From positions 1-64,000 of the forward strand of contig SAQG01000011.1 in the NCBI GenBank assembly GCA_004020315.1: a stretch of DNA of 64,000 bases, written 5' to 3'. The DNA comes from Mesorhizobium sp. Lineage in GTDB: Bacteria; Pseudomonadota; Alphaproteobacteria; Rhizobiales; Rhizobiaceae. Under the pieces are notes generated by a model. It was not told the origin of the DNA. It did not search any database and was given only the letters and a program-made list of their open reading frames with translations. The translations under genes and the position numbers were made by a program. This document shows, in pieces, positions 7,854 to 15,838 of the stretch. Each line of letters opens with the position of its first letter. The stretch's first letter is position 1.

Positions 7854-8896
7854 GCGCCGAGCCGCGCTCACTGGCGCGCCGGCTGTTCGAGCCGGCCTCG
7901 ATCGACAGCCAGGCGCCGGTCGCCAGGATCGTGACCTATGTGCTGCTGTTCCTGTGGACGCTGGTTGTCGTGATTCCCCTCTACTGGGTGTTCATCACGT
8001 CCTTCAAGGGACCTGGGGAGGTCGACAGTGGGCCGTTCTATCTCCCGTTCGTCGACTTCGCCCCCTCGCTGCAGGCATGGGACTTCATGCTCGTGCAGAA
8101 TTACACGCTGCGCCCTTATATGAATTCGGTCGTTGTCGCGGTGGCCAGCACGCTGCTCGCAGTCCTGATCGGTTCGCTGGCGGCCTACGCGCTCGCGCGT
8201 ATCCGCTTCCAGGTGAAGCTCGCCGCCGTTGCGATCTTCTTGATCCTGCTCACCGCAATCATCGTGGCGGTGGCCACTTTCGGCGTGCGGTGGGAGATCG
8301 CCATTGTCGTGGCGGCGGCTCTTTTCGTCATTGCGCTGTTCACGCTCGTTGGACGCACGAGGCTTGCGGTCGGCAACAGCGACATTGAATTCTGGATCAT
8401 CTCGAACCGTATCATGCCGCCGATCGTCGCCGTGTTGCCGATCTATGTGATGTTCCAGCAAATGCGCCTGCTTGACACGCAGGTGGCACTGATCGCCACC
8501 TACACCGCCATCAACCTGCCGATCGTCGTGTGGCTGACGCGCGATTTCTTCGCCGGCATCCCGCTCGACCTTGAGGAGAGCGCACAGATAGACGGAGCCT
8601 CCAAGTTCCGCGTTTTCTTCACCATCGCGCTGCCGCTGGTGCGGTCGGGCCTGGTTGCGACCTTCCTGCTCGTGCTGATCCTTGCCTGGAACGAGTATCT
8701 GCTGGCCCTCTTCCTTTCCAATGCCGACGCGCAGACGATGCCGGTGCTGGTGTCGGCACAGAACACGACCCGCGGGCCGCAATGGTGGAACATGTCGGTG
8801 TTGATCACCGTGATGATCGCCCCCGTGATCGTCATCTCCACCATCCTGCAGAAGCACATCGCGCGCGGACTGCTGGTCGGCGCAGTGAAGGGCTAG
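7850..8896 (+). CDS. Sugar ABC transporter permease (MalG/UgpE type)
   Basis: Second inner-membrane permease, 348 residues. The start at 7850 overlaps the stop of the first permease (ATGA), which indicates coupled translation. The EAA loop is EESAQIDGASKFRVFFTIAL. Normal MalG-type proteins have about 280 residues; here an insertion between ALARIRFQVK and SNRIMPPIV (about 8215-8400) adds two hydrophobic segments, parallel to the insertion in its partner. The two proteins should form the heterodimeric channel. Confidence 0.88.
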   Translation: MSAEPRSLARRLFEPASIDSQAPVARIVTYVLLFLWTLVVVIPLYWVFITSFKGPGEVDSGPFYLPFVDFAPSLQAWDFMLVQNYTLRPYMNSVVVAVASTLLAVLIGSLAAYALARIRFQVKLAAVAIFLILLTAIIVAVATFGVRWEIAIVVAAALFVIALFTLVGRTRLAVGNSDIEFWIISNRIMPPIVAVLPIYVMFQQMRLLDTQVALIATYTAINLPIVVWLTRDFFAGIPLDLEESAQIDGASKFRVFFTIALPLVRSGLVATFLLVLILAWNEYLLALFLSNADAQTMPVLVSAQNTTRGPQWWNMSVLITVMIAPVIVISTILQKHIARGLLVGAVKG

Positions 8897-8901
8897 TCAA
8901 T

Positions 8902-10038
8902 ATGCGGGTCACCCTGTCCGATATCTACAAATCCTTCGGTGCGGTCGAGGTGGTCAAAGGGCTCGACCTGGAGATCGAGGACGGCGAGTTCCTGGTGCTG
9001 CTCGGCCCTTCGGGCTGCGGCAAGACGACGGCGCTGCGCATGGTCGCCGGGCTTGAATCGGTGAGTTCCGGCCGCGTCCTCATCGGCGACCGCGACGTCA
9101 CCCATGTGCTGCCCAAATATCGAGACGTGGCGATGGTGTTCCAGTCCTACGCGCTCTATCCGCACATGACCGTTGCTGAGAACATCGCATATCCACTGAA
9201 GCTGCGGGGCGTGCCGCGAACCGAACGCGACGCCTCCGTGCGCAGCGCCGCTGTCAAGGTGCATCTTGAGGAGTTCCTCGACCGCTATCCACGGCAGCTT
9301 TCCGGCGGGCAGCGGCAGCGCATCGCGCTCGCCCGCGCCATGGTGCGGCGGCCGAGCGTTTTCCTGATGGACGAGCCGCTCTCCAATCTGGACGCCAAGC
9401 TGCGCGGCCACATGCGCTCGGAGCTGAAACGCCTGCAGGCCGATCTGGGCGTGACGACGATCTACGTCACCCACGATCAGATCGAGGCCATGACCTTGGC
9501 TCACCGCGTTGCCATCATGAACCGTGGCGTCGTGCAGCAGATCGCGACGCCCCGACAGATCTACGACGATCCGGCGAACCTGTTCGTCGCCGGCTTCATC
9601 GGCTCGCCGCCGATGAATTTTCTCCAGGGCGAGCTGGTCGAGGGTACCTTCGCCTGCCCAGAAGGACGATTTGCGACCAGCGTTGCCGAAAGCCGGAAAA
9701 AGGTCACTGCCGGCCTTCGGCCCGAGGATTGCCGGGTCACGGGCCCATCGGCGGGCAAGATTGCCGCGCGGGTCTACGCTGTGGAACTGATCGGCGATCA
9801 TACCTTGATCACGTGCCAATTCGGCGGGGCCACCGTAACGGTCAAGGCCGATAAATCGGCGCACTACGATATGGATGAGCCGATCGGCATCACTTTCCAG
9901 GACACCGCGGTCTTTCTGTTCGATTCGGAAACCGGAGCCCGCGTCGGCGGCCGCGCCCGTGGCGAGGCGGCCGTCGCTAGTTCTCCTCCACAAACACTTC
10001 TTCGCGCTTCTTCTTTACCGCCGGCAAGAAGACGATGA
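8902..10038 (+). CDS. Sugar ABC transporter ATP-binding protein (UgpC/MsmK type)
   Basis: ATPase of the carbohydrate importer, 378 residues. All nucleotide-binding motifs are present: Walker A GPSGCGKTTALR, Q-loop FQSYAL, signature LSGGQRQRIALARA, Walker B VFLMDEPLSNLDA, and the H-loop THDQIEAM. A C-terminal MOP/OB-like regulatory domain follows. It begins 5 nt after the second permease. The last roughly 20 codons read antisense through the 3' end of the converging tctA-type gene, a 62-bp overlap. That low-complexity tail (ASSPPQTLLRASSLPPARRR) is probably a read-through extension without function. Confidence 0.92.
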   Translation: MRVTLSDIYKSFGAVEVVKGLDLEIEDGEFLVLLGPSGCGKTTALRMVAGLESVSSGRVLIGDRDVTHVLPKYRDVAMVFQSYALYPHMTVAENIAYPLKLRGVPRTERDASVRSAAVKVHLEEFLDRYPRQLSGGQRQRIALARAMVRRPSVFLMDEPLSNLDAKLRGHMRSELKRLQADLGVTTIYVTHDQIEAMTLAHRVAIMNRGVVQQIATPRQIYDDPANLFVAGFIGSPPMNFLQGELVEGTFACPEGRFATSVAESRKKVTAGLRPEDCRVTGPSAGKIAARVYAVELIGDHTLITCQFGGATVTVKADKSAHYDMDEPIGITFQDTAVFLFDSETGARVGGRARGEAAVASSPPQTLLRASSLPPARRR

Positions 10039-11485
10039 CGAGCACGGCGAGCGCGATGAAGAGCAGACCGGCGCTGATCGGCCTCGTCACGAAGGTGGTC
10101 GGGTCGCCGCGCGCGAGAATCATGGCGCGGCGCAGGTTTTCCTCGAGCAGCGGGCCGAGCACGAAACCGAGCAGCAGCGGCGCAGGTTCGCAGCGCAGCT
10201 TGGTCAGGAGATAGCCGAGGAAGCCGAAGAAGGCGACGGTGTAGAGGTCGTAGACGTTGGTGTTGACGCTGTAGACGCCGATCGAGCAGAACGCCATGAT
10301 GATCGGGAAGAGCACGTAGTAGGGGATCGTCAGGAGTTTTACCCAAAGCCCGATCAGCGGCAGGTTCAGGACGATCAGCATCAGATTGCCGATCCACATC
10401 GAGGCGATGATGCCCCAAAACAGCGCCGGCTGTTCGACCGCGACATTGGGGCCGGGCACGATGCCCTGGATGATCATCGCGCCGATCATCAGCGCCATGA
10501 CCGGGTTGGCCGGAATGCCGAGCGTCAGCATCGGGATGAAGGAGGTCTGCGCGCCGGCATTGTTGGCCGATTCCGGTCCGGCGACGCCTTCGACGGCGCC
10601 CTTGCCGAATTCCTCAGGGTTTTTCGATACGCGCTTTTCGACCGTGTAGGAGGCAAAGGCTGCAAGGATCGCGCCGCCTCCCGGCAGGATGCCGAGCGCC
10701 GAACCGATGATCGTTCCGCGCACGATGGGCGCCGCCATTCGCCGAAAGTCCTCGCGGGTTGGCATCAGGCCGGAGACCCTTCGGATCAGCACGGAGCGCT
10801 CGTGCTCGTTTTCGAGGTTGCGCAGTATTTCGGCGACGCCGAAGACGCCGACCGCCACCGCGACGAAATTCAGCCCGTCGGCATATTCGCGGATGCCGAG
10901 CGTGAAGCGCGGCGTGCCGGTGTAGATGTCGGTGCCGACGATGCCGAGCAGCAGGCCGAGCACGACCATCGCCAGCGCCTTGACAATCGAGCCGTGGGCG
11001 AGCGCGACGGACGAGACGAGGCCGACGATCATCAGCGAAAAATACTCGGCTGCGCCGAATTGCAGCGCGATCGCCGTCAGCGGCGGGGCAAAGATGGCGA
11101 CGAGGAAGGTCGACACCGTGCCGGCGAAGAACGAGCCAATCGCCGCGATGGCGAGTGCCGCCCCGGCGCGGCCGTTCTTGGCCATCTGGTAGCCGTCGAT
11201 TGCGGTGACGGCAGACGAGGATTCTCCGGGCATATTGATGAGAATGGCGGTGGTCGAGCCGCCGTATTGCGCGCCGTAATAGATGCCGGCGAGCATGATA
11301 AGGGAGGAAACCGGGTCGCCGATCTGGAAGGTGATCGGCAACAGCATGGCGATGGTCGCGGTGGCGCCGATGCCGGGCAGGACGCCGATGAGCGTGCCGA
11401 GAAGGACGCCGATCAGGCAGAAGCCGAGGTTTGCCAGCGACGTGGCCGTCGAAAAACCGAGCGCGAGGTTGTCGAGGAGTTCCAT
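9977..11485 (-). CDS. tctA: Tripartite tricarboxylate transporter large membrane subunit
   Basis: A 502-residue integral membrane protein of the TctA family, with about 12 hydrophobic segments. Family landmarks are GVLPGIGATATIAMLLP, YYGAQYGGSTTAILINMPGE and the internal repeat-like ILPGGGAILAAF. The ATG at 11485 was chosen over an upstream start because it matches the usual MELLDNLALGF N-terminus. With TctB and a periplasmic TctC it imports organic acids driven by an ion gradient. It is last in a leftward uxuA-tctC-tctB-tctA group, so a sugar acid is a likelier ligand than citrate. Confidence 0.9.
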   Translation of the reverse strand: MELLDNLALGFSTATSLANLGFCLIGVLLGTLIGVLPGIGATATIAMLLPITFQIGDPVSSLIMLAGIYYGAQYGGSTTAILINMPGESSSAVTAIDGYQMAKNGRAGAALAIAAIGSFFAGTVSTFLVAIFAPPLTAIALQFGAAEYFSLMIVGLVSSVALAHGSIVKALAMVVLGLLLGIVGTDIYTGTPRFTLGIREYADGLNFVAVAVGVFGVAEILRNLENEHERSVLIRRVSGLMPTREDFRRMAAPIVRGTIIGSALGILPGGGAILAAFASYTVEKRVSKNPEEFGKGAVEGVAGPESANNAGAQTSFIPMLTLGIPANPVMALMIGAMIIQGIVPGPNVAVEQPALFWGIIASMWIGNLMLIVLNLPLIGLWVKLLTIPYYVLFPIIMAFCSIGVYSVNTNVYDLYTVAFFGFLGYLLTKLRCEPAPLLLGFVLGPLLEENLRRAMILARGDPTTFVTRPISAGLLFIALAVLVIVFLPAVKKKREEVFVEEN

Positions 11486-11495
11486 GTTCAGCCCC

Positions 11496-11969
11496 TCACA
11501 ATGCCAGCCATGAGGGCAGCCACGGGCCGAAGCGCCGGAACGGTAGACCGAGCGCGTAACTGAAGACGAGGAACGCAAAAAGCGTCAGGCCGGCGGAGAG
11601 CACGACCGCCGTCAGCGGCCTCATGCGGCCGCTGGCAAAGGATGCGATCAGAGCCGTCAGGAAGATCGAAGGGATGAAGCCGAGGCCGCGCACGGTCAGG
11701 CCGAAGAAGATCGGGGCAGGGAGGATGAACAGCATGCCGCGCCAGGCTATATGCCCGATCGGCTCGCTCTCGAAGCGCACCGCCTGGACGAGGATGACGG
11801 CGCCGAGCAGGATCAGCACGATTGCCAGGACCAGAGGGAAATAACCCGGTCCCATGCGGAAAGCGGTGCCGATTTCGAGGCCGAGCGACTGCAGCGCGAA
11901 AAACCCGCCGAGGAAGATGAACAGCGCGGCGCATATGCCGTTGGTCGTGTCGATTGCGAAAGGTTTCAT
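11496..11969 (-). CDS. tctB: Tripartite tricarboxylate transporter small membrane subunit
   Basis: A 157-residue TctB-type protein with four hydrophobic segments and the characteristic RMGPGYFPLVLAIVLILLG motif. The start at 11969 (MKPFAIDTTNG) removes 10 unlikely residues of the longer frame. It ends 10 nt before tctA. The partner binding-protein gene is upstream, separated by a strong hairpin. Confidence 0.85.
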   Translation of the reverse strand: MKPFAIDTTNGICAALFIFLGGFFALQSLGLEIGTAFRMGPGYFPLVLAIVLILLGAVILVQAVRFESEPIGHIAWRGMLFILPAPIFFGLTVRGLGFIPSIFLTALIASFASGRMRPLTAVVLSAGLTLFAFLVFSYALGLPFRRFGPWLPSWLAL

Positions 11970-12031
11970 GACGTCCTCCCAGGCCCGCGCCGCGGGCACG
12001 ACGTTGCATTACGAAAACCGGCCGATGCGAA

Positions 12032-12056
12032 AACGGGGCGCTGATGGCGCCCCGTT
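12032..12056 (-). terminator. Hairpin with T-tract between tctC and tctB
   Basis: A perfect 10-bp GC-rich stem (12032-12041 with 12047-12056, 5-nt loop). Read on the transcribed minus strand it is followed by TTTTCG. It stands between the binding-protein gene and the membrane-subunit genes. A partial rho-independent terminator here would make more binding protein than transporter. Confidence 0.65.
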
Positions 12057-12061
12057 CAACC

Positions 12062-13039
12062 TCAGTCGGCGTATTGGCCGGCGGCTTCGATGATCGGCTT
12101 CCAGCGCGCGATTTCGCTTTCCAGCTTGGCCTTAAGCGCAGCCGGCGTCGCGTCGGCGTCGGACGACGGTTTGGTGCCGAGCTCGGCGAAGCGGGCGACG
12201 ACATTCTGGTCCTTCAGCGCGACCTGAAGCGATTTCGACAGGCGCTCGGTGACCTCGGCCGGCGTGCCCTTGGGCGCATAGAGGCCGTGCCAGATGCCGA
12301 CCTGCACCTCCGGGAGACCGGCTTCCGTCGTCGTCGGGACATCCGGCAGAACATCGAGGCGTTCAGGCGAGGTGACGGCATAGGCCTTGATCGTGCCGCC
12401 CTGGATCTGCTTGGTGGTATTGGTCGTCTGATCGCACATGATATCGACCTGACCGCCGAGAAGGTCGGTCATGGCGGGGCCGGTGCCCTTGTAAGGCACG
12501 GTGACCAGCGGCGTGCCGATCGCACTCATGAACAGCATGCCGCACAGATGCGAGGCCGCGCCAATGCCGGCATTGGCGACGGTGACGGTATCCTTGTTGG
12601 CCTTGGCGTAGTCGACCAGCCCCTTCAGATCGGTCGGCTCGAGGTCCTTGCGGCCGACGATGGTCATCGGCACCTCGGTGACGAGGCCGACATATTCGAA
12701 GCTGTTCAGCGTGTCGTATGCGAGCTTTCGGTATAGCGTCGCGCTGGTCGCCATGCCGATGTGATGGAGGAGCAGCGTATAGCCGTCGGGATCGGCTTGC
12801 GCGACGCGACCGGCGCCCAGTGTGCCGCCGGCGCCACCGACATTCTCGACGATGATCTGCTGGCCGAGATCCTTCGACATGGCTTCCGCGACGAGGCGCG
12901 TGACCGTGTCGGTCGGGCCGCCGGCCGAAAACGGCACCACAACGGTGATGGTGCGTTCGGGATAGGTTTGCGCGCCCGCGGCGAACGGATACAGTGTGAT
13001 GGCTGCGGCGGCGGCCAGAGCGGCGGCGAATTTTCTCAT
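12062..13039 (-). CDS. tctC: Tripartite tricarboxylate transporter substrate-binding protein (Bug family)
   Basis: A 325-residue periplasmic protein with a Sec signal peptide (residues 1-23, ending AAGAQ). The Bug/TctC ligand loop VVVPFSAGGPTDTVTR follows, with GGAGGTLG and DGYTLLLHH. The start at 13039 follows GGGAGGAAAT and is preferred over an upstream frame start. It captures an organic acid for the TctA/B channel. The upstream mannonate dehydratase suggests a hexonate or uronate. Confidence 0.9.
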   Translation of the reverse strand: MRKFAAALAAAAAITLYPFAAGAQTYPERTITVVVPFSAGGPTDTVTRLVAEAMSKDLGQQIIVENVGGAGGTLGAGRVAQADPDGYTLLLHHIGMATSATLYRKLAYDTLNSFEYVGLVTEVPMTIVGRKDLEPTDLKGLVDYAKANKDTVTVANAGIGAASHLCGMLFMSAIGTPLVTVPYKGTGPAMTDLLGGQVDIMCDQTTNTTKQIQGGTIKAYAVTSPERLDVLPDVPTTTEAGLPEVQVGIWHGLYAPKGTPAEVTERLSKSLQVALKDQNVVARFAELGTKPSSDADATPAALKAKLESEIARWKPIIEAAGQYAD

Positions 13040-13228
13040 CGTGATTTCCTCCCAGGGTATGAATTCCCAACCGCTGCCTGGAGTTTCTTTCAACACCGGC
13101 TGTGGATGGCGCAATAGAGCAATAACTAGCGCAAGCTAGCGGATTGCAATCGGACTCAAACCGCAAACTGCGATTATGCACAAGTCCGCGCAAAATGGGC
13201 CGGGGAGGCGAAGCCGAACCGCCGCGGA

Positions 13229-14437
13229 TTAAGCTGTTGTCGACTTGCGAATGGCATGTTCGACGCCGCGGAGTTCGGCCAATCCCTTGAGCCGACCGAT
13301 GGCCGGATAGCCGGGCTGGGCCCCACGCGTCAGGTCGTCGAGGATGTCCTGGCCATGGTCAGGGCGCATCGGGATGACGGCGTCCTGGCGTCCTTCCTTT
13401 TTACGCCGCGCTTCCTCGTGGAGCAGCGCCGCCACCACCGCCACCATGTCAGTGTCGCCGGCAAGATGCTCGTCCTCGTGGAACGAGCAGGGGGTGCCGG
13501 CCGCTTCCTTGCGCACATTGCGCAGATGGGCGAAGTGGATTTTTGGGCCCATCCGCCCAATCATGCCGGGCAGATCATTATCCGGTCTTGCGCCGAGCGA
13601 TCCGGTGCACAGTGTCGCTCCGTTGGCCGGGCTGTCGACTGCGTCCAGAATGTACCTGTAGTCGGCTTCGGTCGACATGACACGCGGCAGACCCAGCAGC
13701 GGAAACGGCGGATCATCGGGGTGGCAGCAGAGACGCAGGCCGAGACGTTCGGCCGTAGGCACGACCTCCTCTAGGAAATCGACGAAATGCTGGCGCAGGA
13801 TCGTTGCGTCGATGCGGTCATAACTTGACAGTTGAGCCGCGAGGCCGTCGAGAGACGTGTCCTCGGTCGAGCCGGGCAGGCCGGAATTGACGTTTCTTGC
13901 CAGGATCTTCCGTGCACGGTCATCCATCTGCGCGTATCGGCGCTCTGCTTCTGAGGCGATCTCCGGGGTGTAATCGCCGATCGCCCCCTGGCGTTTCAGG
14001 ATATGGATGTCGAATGCGGCGAAGTCGATCAGATCGAAGCGCATGGTGGTTCCGCCATGCGGCAGGCGCCAGGCGAGATCGGTGCGGGTCCAATCGAGCA
14101 CCGGCATGAAATTGTAGCAGATGACCGAAATGCCGGCCCGCGCCAGGTTTTCCAGCGATGTCCTGTAGTTCGCAATATGGCTGCGCCATTCGCCGACCTG
14201 CGTCTTGATCGCTTCGGAAATCGGCAGGCTTTCGACAATCTCCCAGTTCAGATCGCTTGCGCTTCCATCCGGCAAAGACGCGACTTCGCGTTGGCGTCTT
14301 TCGATTTCGGCGGGTAGCCAGACGGCGCCGTGAGGAACGTGGTGAAGGGCCGAGACGATGCCTTGCGCCCCAGCTTGACGCGCATCCGCGATCGTCACCT
14401 TGTCGATCGGGCCGAACCAACGCCACACATGTCTCAT
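13229..14437 (-). CDS. uxuA: D-mannonate dehydratase
   Basis: A 402-residue UxuA-family TIM-barrel enzyme converting D-mannonate to 2-keto-3-deoxy-D-gluconate in glucuronate breakdown. Diagnostic segments are MRHVWRWFGPIDKV at the N-terminus, CCHPDDPPFPLLGLPR (metal-ligand region), CTGSLGARPDNDLP, HFAHLRNV and FHEDEHLAGD. Length and motifs are intact. The gap to tctC is 189 bp and both read leftward, so they may form one operon with a second internal promoter. No uxuB, uxaC or kdgK is in the window. Confidence 0.93.
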   Translation of the reverse strand: MRHVWRWFGPIDKVTIADARQAGAQGIVSALHHVPHGAVWLPAEIERRQREVASLPDGSASDLNWEIVESLPISEAIKTQVGEWRSHIANYRTSLENLARAGISVICYNFMPVLDWTRTDLAWRLPHGGTTMRFDLIDFAAFDIHILKRQGAIGDYTPEIASEAERRYAQMDDRARKILARNVNSGLPGSTEDTSLDGLAAQLSSYDRIDATILRQHFVDFLEEVVPTAERLGLRLCCHPDDPPFPLLGLPRVMSTEADYRYILDAVDSPANGATLCTGSLGARPDNDLPGMIGRMGPKIHFAHLRNVRKEAAGTPCSFHEDEHLAGDTDMVAVVAALLHEEARRKKEGRQDAVIPMRPDHGQDILDDLTRGAQPGYPAIGRLKGLAELRGVEHAIRKSTTA

Positions 14438-14566
14438 TCGAACACTCCGTTAAAAAGAATCGCCATGCGGCTGCCCATCCGCGCTCCGCCGCCATCCTGC
14501 TCGGCCGGCCAACGGCGATGCACCGATGCTGACCGATCGATGCGAAAGGGGATAGCGGCTGCATTC

Positions 14567-14582
14567 GGGCGACATGCATTAG
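14567..14582. repeat. Copy of the 16-bp repeat core, interrupted by a MITE
   Basis: The 16-mer gggcgacatgcattag is identical to 4973-4988 and, reversed, matches 52-67 at 15 of 16 bases. The TA-flanked element begins at its 3' end, so the repeat copy appears to be cut by the insertion. Confidence 0.6.
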
Positions 14583-14724
14583 GGTGTGTTGATATTCAGG
14601 TGATGCCGGCCTGCAAATGCCGATTTCCTGCGCTTCCGGTACTCTCGTCCCCAAACGTACGCTCCGTTCCGGTTCTCGGAAACCACCATTTTCGGCGCGG
14701 CCTGACCTGAATCTCAACACACCC
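14582..14724. mobile_element. Small inverted-repeat element flanked by TA (MITE, IS630/Tc1 type)
   Basis: A 143-bp element with terminal inverted repeats. Positions 14581-14601 match the reverse complement of 14705-14725 at 20 of 21 bases. It is flanked by TA on both sides (14580-14581 and 14725-14726), the target duplication typical of IS630/Tc1/mariner elements. It is too short to encode a transposase, so it would need one in trans. The right end overlaps the last codon and stop of the glycosyltransferase gene. Removing the element with one TA would give a TAA stop at the same place and restore the repeat copy, so the insertion probably left the protein unchanged. Confidence 0.7.
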
Positions 14725-15830
14725 TAAAGCAACGCTTCGTATCGATCCCCGATCTTTTCAACTTCGAAATCCGCTGCCCTGCTCTTCAGGATGGCGGCAG
14801 AAGTGGGGTGGTCCAGCATGTCAGCCATCGCCTTTGCCAGGGCCGCGGCATCGCCGACCGGCACCAAGGCGCCGAAACGACCGTCATCCAGAATCTCGCG
14901 CGGGCCATGTGGCGCATCTGTGGAGACTACCGGGACACCAGCAGCCATGGCCTCGACCAAAACATTGCCAAAGCCCTCGCTCGTCGACGAAAGGACGAAC
15001 AGATCGGCTGCGGCATAACAGGCTGCGGGATCGTTGACGTAGCCCGCAAAGAGCACATCCGCGCCGATACCGGATTCCTGGACATAGGCGCGCAACTCGG
15101 CAGCCAGCGGACCTTCGCCGAAGATAACAAGCCGAGCGCGGCGGCCGGCGCGCAGGATAGCGAAGGCCTGGAGCAAAGTCCGATGATCCTTGACCGGCAC
15201 CAGGCGTCCAGCGGTGGCGATGACCGGGCCATCGCCCATCGTCGCCAACTCTGCCTGCCAGGCATAAGAATCTTGCTGGAGCGCCGCAGCTGGCGGCAGT
15301 GGATTGTTGATGACGATAACCTTGGATTTGGGAAAGCCGCGGGCCGCAATGTCGCGGCCGACACCCACTGAGACGGCGATGGCTTTGGTTGCGCGCGCTG
15401 CAACCAGCGCGGAAAGCCAGACCGCTATTCTCGCGCCGAGGCTGCTGGAAGGCAGTGAGGCCGCTGCGTGGAAGCTTGGAAAGAACCGCGCTCGGCTTCG
15501 CGCCAGGAGAAGCGCCAGCGCCACGACCAGATTGGCAAATTCGGGGGCGCTATAGACCGCATGCGGACCAAGGCGGCTGAATAAACGTGCGCTTCGCACG
15601 ATGCCCTTCAGCGTCTCCCACTTGCCGTAACCCTCGCCCCGGATGGGAAGGTCGAAATCGACAAGACGCACGGCGGGGGAGCGCAGCGCGGCGTTGGGTC
15701 CTTCAGCGTTCCAGGTAAAAAGTGTGACATCGTGGCCACGCGATGCCAATTCATTTGCCATGAGGACAAAGACACGCTCGGCGCCGCCGCCCCTGAGACT
15801 GGCGATGTGAAAAACAATGCGCTTCGCCAT
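14724..15830 (-). CDS. Glycosyltransferase, family 4 (GT-B)
   Basis: A 368-residue cytoplasmic glycosyltransferase. The N-terminal half opens with IVFHIASLRGGGAERVF, the acceptor-side glycine loop. The C-terminal donor domain has AGRLVPVKDHRTLLQAF, FGEGPLAAELR, and SSTSEGFGNVLVEAMAAGVP with the EGFGNVLVE donor-phosphate motif. The start at 15830 lies 8 nt after the chain-length gene. The frame continues upstream only as antisense of that gene. It should add a sugar to the lipid-linked repeat unit. The donor and linkage are unknown. Confidence 0.87.
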   Translation of the reverse strand: MAKRIVFHIASLRGGGAERVFVLMANELASRGHDVTLFTWNAEGPNAALRSPAVRLVDFDLPIRGEGYGKWETLKGIVRSARLFSRLGPHAVYSAPEFANLVVALALLLARSRARFFPSFHAAASLPSSSLGARIAVWLSALVAARATKAIAVSVGVGRDIAARGFPKSKVIVINNPLPPAAALQQDSYAWQAELATMGDGPVIATAGRLVPVKDHRTLLQAFAILRAGRRARLVIFGEGPLAAELRAYVQESGIGADVLFAGYVNDPAACYAAADLFVLSSTSEGFGNVLVEAMAAGVPVVSTDAPHGPREILDDGRFGALVPVGDAAALAKAMADMLDHPTSAAILKSRAADFEVEKIGDRYEALL

Positions 15831-15838
15831 GCCTGGAT

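Noticed and set aside
13126..13139. Short palindrome ctagc-gcaa-gctag upstream of tctC as an operator
   Set aside because: Five-base arms are too short to call without a second copy.
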